From the NCBI GenBank assembly GCA_016791045.1, contig JAEUNO010000019.1:201532-265531 (forward strand): DNA of 64,000 nt, read 5' to 3'. This DNA comes from Methyloversatilis sp. GTDB lineage: Bacteria; Pseudomonadota; Gammaproteobacteria; Burkholderiales; Rhodocyclaceae. The notes beneath the pieces are model-generated. The model worked only from the letters and a program-made list of their open reading frames with translations, made no database searches and was not told the origin of the DNA. Position 1 is the first letter of the stretch. Every line of letters begins with the position of its first letter. The position numbers and the translations under genes were made by a program. Shown here in pieces: positions 44,725 to 54,070 of this stretch.

Positions 44725-46962
44725 ATGAAGATACTCAAGCTTGCCGCTTTTGCGCTTGGCGGCATCGCTGCGCTGCTCGCCGCGGCCGTGCTGTATGTGG
44801 CGATCACCTTCGATGCCGTCCGCGTGAAGGAGGAACTCAGGCGGGTCGTGCTTGAACAGAAGCAGCGCACGCTGGACATCGAAGGCGACGTGGACCTGTC
44901 CTTCTATCCGAATCTCGGCCTGAAGCTGGGGCGCACCGCACTGTCCGAACACAATTCGACCGAACGCTTCGCGGCCATCGACGGTGCGCGCGTATCGGTC
45001 GCCGTGCTCCCGCTGCTGTCGGGTTCGCTGGTCATCGACGAAATCCGGGTCGAGGGCGCGAGCGTCACCCTGATCCGCTACAAGGACGGCTCGTTCAACT
45101 TCGAGGACCTGCTCTCCGCCGAAAAGGACGAGGGCTCGCCGGTCCGCTTCGACATCGCCGGGCTGAAGCTGTCGCGTTCGGCGCTCGCTTTCCGCGACGA
45201 AGGCAGCGGTGCGGCGCACACGCTGGGCGACATCGAGCTGTCGGTCGGCAAGCTGTCGAATGCGGCACGCGGCAAACTCGACATCGCCGCGCGCTGGACG
45301 TCGGCTCAGCCGACGGCCGACATGCGCATCGTGCTGACTGCAGGCTATGACTATGACCTGCCGACCCAGCGCTTCGCACTGGATGCGCTGAGCGCGACCC
45401 TGGACGGTACGCTGCTCGACCTGACGGACCTGCGCGCGGCACTGACGTCGACCCGGCTCGAAGCGGGCGCCGAAGGCCGCATCGACGTCCAGAAGCTGGC
45501 GTTTGACCTGTCCGCCCGACGGGCCGGCGAGGCGCTGTCGGCAAAACTGGAAGCGCCTGCGCTGCAACTCGATGCCGGCGGCGCCCGCGGCGGCGAAATC
45601 AGTCTGGCCGCAAAGATCGATTCGAGTGTCCGCATGGCGGACGTCAAGCTGCAGCTCAAGGGTGTCGAAGGCAGCGCGCAGGCGATCCGGGTGAGCGGAC
45701 TGACGCTTGCGCTGGACGCCCGTCAGGACACGGCGACCGTCAAGGCCACCCTGGCCACGCCGCTGACCATTCAACTGGACGGGCCGTCCGGCGAGCTGTC
45801 GGCGCTCGAGGGCTCGATCGACATCGCGCATCCGTCGTTGCCGATGAAGAGCGTCAGGCTTCCGGTCAAGGGCTCGGCGCGCGCAGACCTGAAGGCGCAG
45901 ACCGCGGCGCTCGATCTCGACACACGGCTCGACGACAGCCACATCCTGCTCAAGCTCGCCGCGACCCGCCTGCAGCCGCTGGCGCTGACCTTCGACGTCG
46001 ACATCGACCAGCTCAATCTCGATCGCTATCGCCCGCCCGCAGCGGCCGGCGAGGCAGCCAGGCCTGCCGCCGGCAACCCGGACGACACACCGGTCGACCT
46101 GTCCGCGCTGCGCGACATCAATGCCAGCGGCAGCGTGCGCATCGGTGCGCTGCAGCTGGCCGGCGTGAAGATCACGAAGATGACGCTCAACGTGAAGGCG
46201 TCAAACGGAAAGCTGGAGGTGTCGCCCTATTCGGCCGCGCTGTATCAGGGCGCGGCCAGCGGTGCGCTCAGCCTGAATGCCGATGGCAACCGCATCGCGC
46301 TGAAGCAGACGCTGTCGGACATCGACGTGCATCCGCTGATCCGCGACGCCGCCGGCAAGGATCTGCTGGAGGGGCGCGGCACAGTCATGCTGGATGTCGC
46401 GACCTCGGGTACGACGGTCGGCGCCCTGAAGCGCGCACTCGATGGCAATGCGTCGCTGAAGCTGCGCGACGGCGCGATCCGCGGCATCAATCTGGCGAAA
46501 AGCCTGCGCGAGGCGAAGGCGAAACTGGGCGGTGGCACCACCGTGCAGCAGGCCAGCGCCACCGAAAAGACGGACTTTTCAGCGCTCAGCGCCAGCTTCC
46601 GCATCGACGACGGCATCGCCCGCAATTCGGATCTGACGGCCAGCTCGCCCTTTCTGAGGCTGGCCGGCGCCGGCACCGTCAACCTGCCCGACGCCAGTGT
46701 GGATTACCTGGCGCGCGTCACGCTGGCCGCGACCAGCAAGGGGCAGGACGGTCGCGCCGTCGACGAACTCAAGGGCGTGACCGTGCCGGTACGGCTGTAC
46801 GGACCGTTCGCCAGTCTCGACTACAAGATCGAGTTCGCCGATCTGGTGAAGGGCGCCGCCAGAACAGCGGTCGAACAACAGAGCCAGAAACTGCAGGAAA
46901 AAGCCCGTGACAAGGTGCAGGAACAGGTCGGCGACAAGCTGAAAGGGCTGTTCGGCCGCTGA
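44725..46962 (+). CDS. AsmA family protein
   Basis: 745 residues. GGAGAAGG lies just before the ATG. One N-terminal TM helix (LAAFALGGIAALLAAAVLYV) is followed by a long periplasmic beta-groove: the AsmA N-domain (LDIEGDVDLSFYPNLGLKLG) and the AsmA-C region (ALDGNASLKLRDGAIRGINL, VDYLARVTLAATSKGQDGRA). A C-terminal coiled segment (QQSQKLQEKARDKVQEQ) closes it. It probably shapes lipid flow to the outer membrane. It differs in length and sequence from the AsmA-like protein at 1534, and both are likely active. Confidence 0.88.
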   Translation: MKILKLAAFALGGIAALLAAAVLYVAITFDAVRVKEELRRVVLEQKQRTLDIEGDVDLSFYPNLGLKLGRTALSEHNSTERFAAIDGARVSVAVLPLLSGSLVIDEIRVEGASVTLIRYKDGSFNFEDLLSAEKDEGSPVRFDIAGLKLSRSALAFRDEGSGAAHTLGDIELSVGKLSNAARGKLDIAARWTSAQPTADMRIVLTAGYDYDLPTQRFALDALSATLDGTLLDLTDLRAALTSTRLEAGAEGRIDVQKLAFDLSARRAGEALSAKLEAPALQLDAGGARGGEISLAAKIDSSVRMADVKLQLKGVEGSAQAIRVSGLTLALDARQDTATVKATLATPLTIQLDGPSGELSALEGSIDIAHPSLPMKSVRLPVKGSARADLKAQTAALDLDTRLDDSHILLKLAATRLQPLALTFDVDIDQLNLDRYRPPAAAGEAARPAAGNPDDTPVDLSALRDINASGSVRIGALQLAGVKITKMTLNVKASNGKLEVSPYSAALYQGAASGALSLNADGNRIALKQTLSDIDVHPLIRDAAGKDLLEGRGTVMLDVATSGTTVGALKRALDGNASLKLRDGAIRGINLAKSLREAKAKLGGGTTVQQASATEKTDFSALSASFRIDDGIARNSDLTASSPFLRLAGAGTVNLPDASVDYLARVTLAATSKGQDGRAVDELKGVTVPVRLYGPFASLDYKIEFADLVKGAARTAVEQQSQKLQEKARDKVQEQVGDKLKGLFGR

Positions 46963-47137
46963 GCGGCGGCTGGTGCTGGCGTCGAGCAGTGCTCGCCGGA
47001 ACCCCCGCTCCGCCCTCGCCGCGATGCGCACTGCGCACCGCGATGGTCACCGCACTGATCGCGACGGGGACGTCGCTCCCACGGCCCTGCGTTTTCGGCA
47101 TGACCGTAGATCGGGGGCGCCGCTCCGGCAAGGCCCG

Positions 47138-47557
47138 TCAGGCCGGCAGTTCCCAGCTCGCCCCGATGGCCGCGATGCCGGCGCGGGCGACGATGGCGTC
47201 TTCGCTGGACTTCACGCCCGATACGCCGACTCCGCCGACGCATTCGCCGTCCACGATGATCATTTCGCCGCCTTCCAGCGGCAGCACCGGCATGCGCAAT
47301 GCGGCCAGACGGCCGCTGTTGACCACGTCCTCGATCGCCTTGCTCGGCTTGCGCGCCAGTGCGCAGGTGCGGGCCTTCTCCGGTGCGATCTGGGTGCTCA
47401 TCGGCGGCGCACCGTCAAGGCGCTGCAGCCACATCAGGTTGCCGCCGTCGTCGACGATGGCGATGGTGACGGGCCAGTTGCGTTTCAGGGCTTCGGCTTC
47501 CGCCGCGGCCGCAATCTGCCGCGCGTCGTCGAGCGTCAGGGTGAGGCGGGTTCTCAT
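47138..47557 (-). CDS. HbpS/GlcG (DUF336) family protein
   Basis: 139 residues. Family motifs AIVDDGGNLMWLQRLDGAPP, ARTCALARKPS and GGVGVSGVKSSEDAIVARAG are all present. Relatives bind heme or a cofactor (HbpS) or accompany glycolate oxidation (GlcG). No glycolate gene lies near, so the role is open. No signal peptide is seen; the protein should be cytoplasmic. Confidence 0.85.
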   Translation of the reverse strand: MRTRLTLTLDDARQIAAAAEAEALKRNWPVTIAIVDDGGNLMWLQRLDGAPPMSTQIAPEKARTCALARKPSKAIEDVVNSGRLAALRMPVLPLEGGEMIIVDGECVGGVGVSGVKSSEDAIVARAGIAAIGASWELPA

Positions 47558-47876
47558 GGTCGTACTCCGTCAATGTCAAGAGAGGGCGTTGAACCCCGGC
47601 GACGGTGCTGCTCCGCAGCGCTGCGGAGAAGGCCGGTCAGGGGTTTTCATGCGACGCTTGGCCGTGACGGGTGGTCCGGCGGGTGCGCGGGCCGGCGGGC
47701 GGATTGCTCACCGGCACTGTGCGTCTGGCTGACTTCTGTGGTGCATGTTCCACGCGGCGAGCGAACTGGTGGGCTGCCGCGGGGCCGGCGATCTACCGGC
47801 GTCACGGTGAGCATCCTACACTGTCGGCCTGCCCGCGCGAGACGGGTTCCGCACACAAAACCGACAAGGAGCACGC
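47558..47876. other. 319-bp divergent intergenic region
   Basis: No gene is supported. It lies between two divergent genes and must hold both promoters, but I can name no clear -35/-10 pair. A TACACT about 60 nt before the transporter ATG is a possible -10 element. One small hairpin, CTCCGCAGCGCTGCGGAG (about 47611-47628), lies near the HbpS-like side. Confidence 0.35.
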
Positions 47877-48698
47877 ATGGCCAGCAATCTGGGGATCGAT
47901 CTGTACTCGCCGAAGGAGATTGCCGAGAAGGTCGAAAACATCGGCATCGTCAAAGCCAACCTGCCGGTGCGCACGATGTTCATGCTCGGTGTGCTGGCCG
48001 GCGCCTTCATCGGCTTCGGTGCGCTGTACTTCACGCTGGTGGCCAGCGATGCCTCGCTCGGCTTTGCGCTGACCCGTGTGCTCGGCGGGCTGGCCTTCTC
48101 GCTCGGCCTCATCCTGGTGGCCGTGGCCGGCGCCGAGTTGTTCACCGGCAACAACTTCCTGGTCATGGCCTGGGCCGAAGGACGCATTCCGATCAGTCTG
48201 CTGGCGCGCAACTGGGCCATCGTCTATGTCGCGAATGCGGTCGGCGCGCTGGGCATGGTGGCGCTGGTGTTCCTGTCGCATCACGGCGACATGAATGGCG
48301 GCGCGGTGGCTGAAACCTATGTGAAGGTGGCGGCGGCGAAGACGGCGACGCCATTCCTGATCGTGTTCGTGAAGGGCATCCTGTGCAATGCGCTGGTCTG
48401 TCTCGCGGTCTGGCTGGCGACCGCCGGGCGCAGCGTGACCGACAAGGTGCTGGCCATCGTGTTTCCGGTCTCGGCCTTCGTCGCCGCCGGCTTCGAACAC
48501 TGCATCGCCAACATGTATTTCATTCCGATGGGCATGCTGCTGCACGCCAATGGCGTGCTGCCGGCCGGCGTCGATCTGTCCGGCCTGACGGCGGCCGGGC
48601 TGGCCGGCAATCTGGTCGCGGCGACGCTGGGCAACATCGTCGGCGGCAGCATCCTGGTCGCCGGCGTTTACTACATGACCTTCCGCCAGCGCGCCTGA
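47877..48698 (+). CDS. Formate/nitrite transporter family protein
   Basis: 273 residues with six TM helices. AAGGAG precedes the ATG. FNT signatures: AGAFIGFGALYFTLVAS, VAGAELFTGNNFLVMAW, KGILCNALVCLAVWLA and GFEHCIANMYFIPMGM, which holds the conserved His of the pore. Related proteins form pentamers that pass formate, nitrite or similar anions. With a PQQ dehydrogenase nearby, formate handling in one-carbon metabolism is a reasonable but unproven reading. Confidence 0.9.
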   Translation: MASNLGIDLYSPKEIAEKVENIGIVKANLPVRTMFMLGVLAGAFIGFGALYFTLVASDASLGFALTRVLGGLAFSLGLILVAVAGAELFTGNNFLVMAWAEGRIPISLLARNWAIVYVANAVGALGMVALVFLSHHGDMNGGAVAETYVKVAAAKTATPFLIVFVKGILCNALVCLAVWLATAGRSVTDKVLAIVFPVSAFVAAGFEHCIANMYFIPMGMLLHANGVLPAGVDLSGLTAAGLAGNLVAATLGNIVGGSILVAGVYYMTFRQRA

Positions 48699-48699
48699 C

Positions 48700-48727
48700 G
48701 CGGTCCGGGCGTCGGGCCCGGTGCCGC
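48700..48727. terminator. GC-rich hairpin between the convergent transporter and ntrX genes
   Basis: CCGGGC (48705-48710) pairs with GCCCGG (48716-48721), extended by GCGG/CCGC (48700-48703 and 48724-48727). It lies between the two convergent stop codons. No T-run, so its strength as a terminator is uncertain. Confidence 0.45.
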
Positions 48728-48743
48728 GGTGCAGTCCCGGACT

Positions 48744-49991
48744 TCAGTCCTGATGTTCGGTACGCCGGCCAACCGGCAGCCCGAGCTGCTTGAGCTTGCG
48801 GTACAGGTGGGTGCGCTCGAGCCCGGAGCGTTCGGCCAGTCGGGTCATGTTGCCGCCTTCGCGTTCCATGTGGTGTTCGAAATACAGCCGCTCGAACGCC
48901 TCGCGCGCATCGCGCAGCGGCTGGTTCAGACCGGGCAGCGCCGCGTTGCCGGCCGGACGCAGCAGCGCGCGCAGTGCGCTCGCATCCAGATCGTCATCGA
49001 GGGTGGCCAGCGCAGCAGAGCGCAGCGCCGACACCAGTTCGCCGTAACCGCCTGGCCACGGATGCTGACGCAGCAGCGGACGCGCCGACTCGGCCAGCGC
49101 GCGTGACGGAATTTCGCCCGCGTCCGCCATGTGCTTGAGCACGTCGTCGGCCAGATCGGCGATTTCGTCGCGCAGTTCGGCCAGCGTAGGCAGTGGCAGA
49201 ACGACGTCGAACAGCCGCGACAACACGGCTTCATCCCATCCGGCCGCCTGCAGCTCTGCCGGCGCCTGGGCGCAACTGGCAACCAGTCTTGCGTCGAGCC
49301 GCTCCAGCCGGTCGACGGCAAAGGCGAGGTTCTTCTGCTGCATGCGCGACAGCGTGGCGATGTCGCCGGCGTGGATGACGCCGCCGCGCGCCGCGTCGAG
49401 CTGTTCCTGCGTGATGGCGCCGGGAATGCCGGCCAGTTCGATCCAGCGCCGCCCGGGCACCGCCAGCGTGCGTGCGGCCAGTTCCGCGAAGCTCGACGGG
49501 CCGCAGCGCAGCATGATGATGCGCGAGCGGCTGGCCATCTGTTCCAGCCGGCGGCGCAGGTCGCGCAGCGTCCCGCCCCGCGTGATGCCGGCGAGCGACG
49601 GGGCGGCCGGGCGTTGTTCGGCCGGCGCACTGCGGATCAGCGCGCGCTTCACGCTGGACAGCAGCTTGGCGAGTGCGATCGGCTTCTCGAGGAAATCGAG
49701 TGCGCCGATGCGCGTCGCCTCGACCGCCGAATCGATGGTGCCGTGGCCGGACATCATGATGACCGGCATCGTCAGCTGCCCGCCCGAGGCCCACTCCTTC
49801 AACAGCGTGATGCCATCCGTGTCCGGCATCCAGATGTCCAGCAGCACCAGATCGGGTCGTGCGGCCAGCCGCGCACTGCGCGCTGCCGCCGCGTTCTCCG
49901 CCAGCGTCACGTCGTGCCCTTCGTCCCGCAGGATTTCGGACAGCAACTCCCGGATGCCCATCTCGTCGTCGACCACCAGTATGCGAGCCAT
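48744..49991 (-). CDS. ntrX: NtrX-type regulator with degenerate AAA+ domain
   Basis: 415 residues. The receiver domain is intact (VVDDEMGIRELL, LVLLDIWMPDTDG, SGHGTIDSAVEATRIGALDF, EKPI). The central domain keeps the sigma-54-activator layout (WPGGYGELVSALRSAAL and VVLPLPTLAELRDEIADLAD). However, the Walker A GxxGxGKE is absent (CGPSSFAELAAR there), Walker B is GGVIHAGDIATLS, and no GAFTGA loop is present. The Fis-type HTH (NMTRLAERSGLERTHLYRKL) is intact. It should bind DNA and be phosphorylated but not hydrolyse ATP or open sigma-54 complexes. It is paired with ntrY, 13 bp upstream. Confidence 0.88.
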   Translation of the reverse strand: MARILVVDDEMGIRELLSEILRDEGHDVTLAENAAAARSARLAARPDLVLLDIWMPDTDGITLLKEWASGGQLTMPVIMMSGHGTIDSAVEATRIGALDFLEKPIALAKLLSSVKRALIRSAPAEQRPAAPSLAGITRGGTLRDLRRRLEQMASRSRIIMLRCGPSSFAELAARTLAVPGRRWIELAGIPGAITQEQLDAARGGVIHAGDIATLSRMQQKNLAFAVDRLERLDARLVASCAQAPAELQAAGWDEAVLSRLFDVVLPLPTLAELRDEIADLADDVLKHMADAGEIPSRALAESARPLLRQHPWPGGYGELVSALRSAALATLDDDLDASALRALLRPAGNAALPGLNQPLRDAREAFERLYFEHHMEREGGNMTRLAERSGLERTHLYRKLKQLGLPVGRRTEHQD

Positions 49992-50004
49992 GTCTTCCTG
50001 ACTT

Positions 50005-52107
50005 TCAGGCTGCCAGCGGCAGCGCTATGCGGATTTCAGCGCCTTGCGGCGCGATGTTTTCGATTTCGATACGACCATCGTGCTCATCCACGATCTTCTT
50101 CACGATGGCCAGCCCCAGGCCTGTGCCACGTGCTTTCGACGTGACATAGGGTTCGAATGCGCGCGCCAGCACCTGGGCCGGGAAGCCGTGGCCGTTGTCG
50201 CGCACCGACAGTTCGACGCGATTGCCGCGGCGGCGTGTCTGCACGCTGATCTGCGGCGCGCCGGCATCGGCCGAGGCGTCCTGCGCATTCTGCAGCAGGT
50301 TGTGGATGACCTGTCGCAGCTGGCCGGCGTCGCCGCTGATGTCCGGCAGGTCGGCCGCCAGATGCCGCTCGATGCGCGGCGTCGAGGTTTCGTACAGACC
50401 GAGCACCTCGTCGACCAGCCGGTTCAGGTCGAGCGGCGTCAGCACCGGCTGCGGCAGGCGCGCATAGTCGCGGAAGGAATTGACCATGTTCTTCATCGCC
50501 TCGACCTGGTCGACGATGGTCGAGGTGGCGCGCGCCAGCAGGCGCCGGCCGTCCTCGTCGAGCTTGTCCGACAGCTTGAACTGCAGCCGCTCGGCCGACA
50601 GCTGGATCGGCGTCAGCGGATTCTTGATCTCGTGCGCCAGCCGTCGCGCCACCTCGCCCCATGCGGCGCTGCGCTGCGCGGCGATCAGCTGCGTGATGTT
50701 GTCGAACACCACGACGAAACCGCCGCCGCCGGCCTGCGGCAGCTGCGAGCCGCGCAGCAGCAGCGTCTTGCCCGGGCCGAACGGATCGGCGATGTCGATC
50801 TGCCGGCTCCATGACTCCTGCCCCTCGTCGATGGCCGCCAGGATGGTGTCGCGCAGTTCCGGATGGCGCGGCCATTGCGCCAGCGCAATGTCTTCCCAGC
50901 CTTCGAGCCGGTCATCGAGGATGGCCAGCGCACCCTGGTTGGCGGCGCGCAGCCGGGTGGACGGACTGAACGCCAGCACACCGGTCGACAGGTTGCCGAG
51001 CACGCCTTCGAGGTAGGTGCGTGCCGCCTCGGTTTCGCTGCGGCTGCGCTCGGCCTGCGCGCGCGCATCGTTGAGCTGTTCGGTCATGCGACGGAACGAC
51101 TGGGTCAATGCGCCCAGCTCGTCGCGCGTGGCGAGCGCCGGAATCGGGCTGAAGTCGCCCTGCATCACGGCATCGGTCCCGCGCGCCAGGATGGACAGCG
51201 GCGCCGACATGCGCCGGCTGATCACGAAGGCCACGGCCAGTGCCGACAGCAGCGCGAGCAGCAGCGCCAGCGTCAGCGTCAGCGCGAAGATGCGCTTGAG
51301 TCCGGCGCGCGCCAGCGACAGCTCCTGGTAGTCGCGATAGGCGCTCTGCACCGCCTCCGCGTTCAATGCCAGTGAAGCCGGCAGCGGCTGCAGCAGCTGC
51401 AGCACCGGGGCGTCGGATGCCAGTGTCGCGCCGCCGATGAACACCAGCGCGCGCACGGTCAGGCCGTCGTTGCTGTCGGTGTCCACCGTGGTCAGACCCA
51501 TGCCCTGCCGCGCCTGCCGCAGCTGCGACGGTGATGGCAATGACGGCACCAGCCGGGTGGCCGCCGAACTGGTCGTGACCACCTGTCCCTGCGGAGAGAA
51601 CAGCGTCGCACTGGCCACACCGGCCTGCTCACGCAGCGCGTCGAGCCGCGCGCTGCGCTTGAGCGGCGGTGTATCGGACAGGTCGCGCGCCATCGTGCGG
51701 GCCTTGTCCAGCAGGTCGGCCGACAGGTAGTCCAGCGTGTTGCGTCCGAGGATGAGGCCGCCTTCGAGTGCCTGTTCGATGCGTACGTTGAACCACGAAT
51801 CGACGGAACGCGAAACGAAATTCACCGACAGCACGTAGATCAGCGCGCCCGGCGCCACCGCCAGTGCAGCAAACGCGGCGAACAGGCGCAGCTTCAGGCG
51901 CGAGCCGAACACCGCGGCGCGGTGCTCGCGCAGCAGGTGCGCCACCAGCCAGGCCACCAGACCGAGCAGACCGAGCGCCACAGCCACATTCAGGCCGAGC
52001 AGCAGCGGGTAGCTGCGCGCGAACAGCGCGGTATTCTCGCTGGCCAGCGACAGCAGCAGCAGCAGCACGCCACTGAGCGCCGTGCTGGCGAAGATGAAAT
52101 TCCTCAT
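50005..52107 (-). CDS. ntrY: NtrY-type sensor histidine kinase
   Basis: 700 residues from ATG 52107, which forms ATGA with the DUF4390 stop. Order: several TM helices at the N-terminus (ALSGVLLLLLSLASENTAL, LLGLVAWLVAHLL), a periplasmic part of about 150 residues, another TM, HAMP (RRMSAPLSILARGTDAVMQG), PAS, HisKA with EVARRLAHEIKNPLTPIQLS and an HATPase (LLQNAQDAS, DNGHGFP, GTGLGLAIVKKIV). This is the usual NtrY order. It senses nitrogen or envelope/redox state in other bacteria; the signal here is unknown. Confidence 0.93.
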   Translation of the reverse strand: MRNFIFASTALSGVLLLLLSLASENTALFARSYPLLLGLNVAVALGLLGLVAWLVAHLLREHRAAVFGSRLKLRLFAAFAALAVAPGALIYVLSVNFVSRSVDSWFNVRIEQALEGGLILGRNTLDYLSADLLDKARTMARDLSDTPPLKRSARLDALREQAGVASATLFSPQGQVVTTSSAATRLVPSLPSPSQLRQARQGMGLTTVDTDSNDGLTVRALVFIGGATLASDAPVLQLLQPLPASLALNAEAVQSAYRDYQELSLARAGLKRIFALTLTLALLLALLSALAVAFVISRRMSAPLSILARGTDAVMQGDFSPIPALATRDELGALTQSFRRMTEQLNDARAQAERSRSETEAARTYLEGVLGNLSTGVLAFSPSTRLRAANQGALAILDDRLEGWEDIALAQWPRHPELRDTILAAIDEGQESWSRQIDIADPFGPGKTLLLRGSQLPQAGGGGFVVVFDNITQLIAAQRSAAWGEVARRLAHEIKNPLTPIQLSAERLQFKLSDKLDEDGRRLLARATSTIVDQVEAMKNMVNSFRDYARLPQPVLTPLDLNRLVDEVLGLYETSTPRIERHLAADLPDISGDAGQLRQVIHNLLQNAQDASADAGAPQISVQTRRRGNRVELSVRDNGHGFPAQVLARAFEPYVTSKARGTGLGLAIVKKIVDEHDGRIEIENIAPQGAEIRIALPLAA

Positions 52108-52697
52108 CGCCGGACCGCCTGCTGCGCGGTGAAGCCCCAGCGCTGCCATTCGGATTCCAGCGTCCAGTCGCGGTTGCTCATCGCGCTGAGCTGGAACGGT
52201 TTGGGCAGCTGGGTCACATCGAGCCGCAGACGCAATGCGGCGACATAGCTGCCGCCTGTCTTCAGGCGCCCCGAATCGATCACCGGCCAGCTGCGCAGCC
52301 GGCCGATCAGCTTGAGTGCTTCGTCCAGCGTGTCGAAGCCCTGATGCAGCGCGCCGGTGGATACCCGGTACTGCTGGGTCAGTGCGTGATAGCTCAGGCG
52401 GTAGGTCAGCGCACGTTCGACGACGTCCTCATCAAGCCAGTACCAGCGCGGCCGGCTGATCTCGAACTCGAGCACGAAGTACAGCGCCACGCCGCGCGTC
52501 ACCGCTTCGGCCAGCCGCGGCGACAGCGTGACGCCGATGTCGGTCGACAGCTGATAGCCCTCGTCACCGTGATCGAGCCGGACGTCGCGCATTTCCACAC
52601 CGGCCGTGGCGGGGCCGGACGTCAGCAGGCAGACCGTCAACAGGCAGGCCAGGACGCAGCGCCAGACGCCCGGCCAGAGCGGGGGCCGTTCAGGCAC
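52104..52697 (-). CDS. DUF4390 family protein
   Basis: 197 residues from the GTG at 52697, which overlaps the rsmB stop by 8 bp; an ATG at 52736 would add 13 residues inside rsmB. A signal peptide (CVLACLLTVCLLTSGPATA) is followed by the DUF4390 body (YQLSTDIGVTLSPRLAEAVT, FVLEFEISRPRWYWLDEDVV, LTYRLSYHALTQQYRVSTG). The family always sits between rsmB and ntrY in betaproteobacteria and is presumably periplasmic. It may act with NtrY; function unknown. Confidence 0.82.
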   Translation of the reverse strand: MPERPPLWPGVWRCVLACLLTVCLLTSGPATAGVEMRDVRLDHGDEGYQLSTDIGVTLSPRLAEAVTRGVALYFVLEFEISRPRWYWLDEDVVERALTYRLSYHALTQQYRVSTGALHQGFDTLDEALKLIGRLRSWPVIDSGRLKTGGSYVAALRLRLDVTQLPKPFQLSAMSNRDWTLESEWQRWGFTAQQAVRR

Positions 52698-53997
52698 CGG
52701 GGGTTTTCTGCAGCAGGGCGTAGTAGAACCCGTCATGCTCGGCGTCCGGCAGCAGTTGCAGATCGAATGCGCCGCATGGGCTCAGGCGTTGGCAGTCGGC
52801 GTGTCGGGTCACGAAGGCGGCGACCTGTTTGTGGTTCTCCGCGCGGAACACCGAACAAGTGGCGTAAAGCAATTTACCACCTGGCGCCAGCACGCGCCAA
52901 AGGCTGTCCAGCATGGCGCGCTGCTGCTTCGCGAAACGGGCGATGTCGTCCGGCCGGCGCAGCCACTTCGCATCCGGATGGCGCCGCACGACGCCGGATG
53001 CGCTGCACGGCACGTCAGCCAGGATGCGATCGAACAGCCTGCCGTCCCACCACGAGTCGGCCGCCGCGGCATCGCCGATCTGCACCCGGCCGTCCAGTCC
53101 GAGCCGCGCGAAATTCTCGCTGATGCGCTGCGCACGCGGCGCGCTGTGGTCGAGCGCCAGCAGCTCGATGTCGGCGCATTCCAGCAGATGAGATGCCTTG
53201 CCGCCCGGTGCTGCGCAGGCATCGAGCACGCGCTGCCCGGCACGCACGTCGAGCAGCCCGGCGGCGCGCTGGGCGCCCAGATCCTGCACCGACATCAAGC
53301 CGTCGGCGAAACCCGGCAGGCGGGCGACCGGGCATGGCTTGTCGAGCAGCAGGCCGGCATCGCCGTGACGGGTCGTCGCGATGTCCTCGGCCGCCAGGCG
53401 GGCCTGCACCTCATCCACGGTGGCGCGCCGGAGATTGACGCGCAGTGCCATCGGCGGATGGGCATTGCCCTGCTGCGCGATGTCCTGCCAGTGATTCGGG
53501 TGATCGCGGCGCAACCGCTCAAGCCACCAGCGCGGGTGTTGCAGGCGCGCCGCTTCGTCGCCGGCGACCGCGGCATCCAGTTCCGCGCCGCGCCGCTGCG
53601 CGCTGCGCAGCACTGCATTCATCAGCCCGCCGAAGCGGTCACCGCCCAGCGTGCGTGCCGCGTCGACCGCCTGACTGACCGTGGTGTGCGCGCTGTCCGG
53701 TCGCGCATCGAGGCGGCACAGCGCGACCAGCAGCAAGGCACGCCGATCCGGTTCGCGCAGCGGCTTGGGCACCAGTACGGCGAGACGGGTTTCAATGGCC
53801 GCGTGCGCTCGCAGGCACTGGTAGGCCAGATCGCGCACGGCGGCCGTATTGGTCGACAGTTCGTCGGGCGTGCGGCTGAACGCGTCGTCCAGCGCATCAC
53901 CCTTGAGCACGGCAGCCACGGCGTGGGCGGCGCCAAGCAGGGCCGCCGCCAGTGAATCGGCAGCGACCGGTTGGCCGGCGGAAGAAACGGAATTCAA
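52690..53997 (-). CDS. rsmB: 16S rRNA m5C967 methyltransferase RsmB
   Basis: 435 residues from a TTG start. An N-terminal NusB-like helical domain (LAYQCLRAHAAIETRLAVLV) is followed by the RNA m5C methyltransferase fold. SAM site: VLDACAAPGGKASHLLE. The two catalytic cysteines are in ADVPCSASGVVRRHPDAKW and LLYATCSVFRAEN. It methylates C967 of 16S rRNA. It shows the standard placement with def and fmt upstream, but DUF2237 and htpX genes are inserted between fmt and rsmB here. Confidence 0.94.
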   Translation of the reverse strand: MNSVSSAGQPVAADSLAAALLGAAHAVAAVLKGDALDDAFSRTPDELSTNTAAVRDLAYQCLRAHAAIETRLAVLVPKPLREPDRRALLLVALCRLDARPDSAHTTVSQAVDAARTLGGDRFGGLMNAVLRSAQRRGAELDAAVAGDEAARLQHPRWWLERLRRDHPNHWQDIAQQGNAHPPMALRVNLRRATVDEVQARLAAEDIATTRHGDAGLLLDKPCPVARLPGFADGLMSVQDLGAQRAAGLLDVRAGQRVLDACAAPGGKASHLLECADIELLALDHSAPRAQRISENFARLGLDGRVQIGDAAAADSWWDGRLFDRILADVPCSASGVVRRHPDAKWLRRPDDIARFAKQQRAMLDSLWRVLAPGGKLLYATCSVFRAENHKQVAAFVTRHADCQRLSPCGAFDLQLLPDAEHDGFYYALLQKTPGA

Positions 53998-54070
53998 GGT
54001 GTGTACACCGGCAGTAGGCGAGTCATGACCCGCTCCGGAGCGGCTCCGGAGTCGGGGGTGAAGCGGATGA

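Noticed and set aside
43810-45942. 710-aa open frame on the minus strand containing mscL-like pieces
   Set aside because: It crosses the strong terminator and mscL in a different frame and lies antisense to asmA; not a gene.
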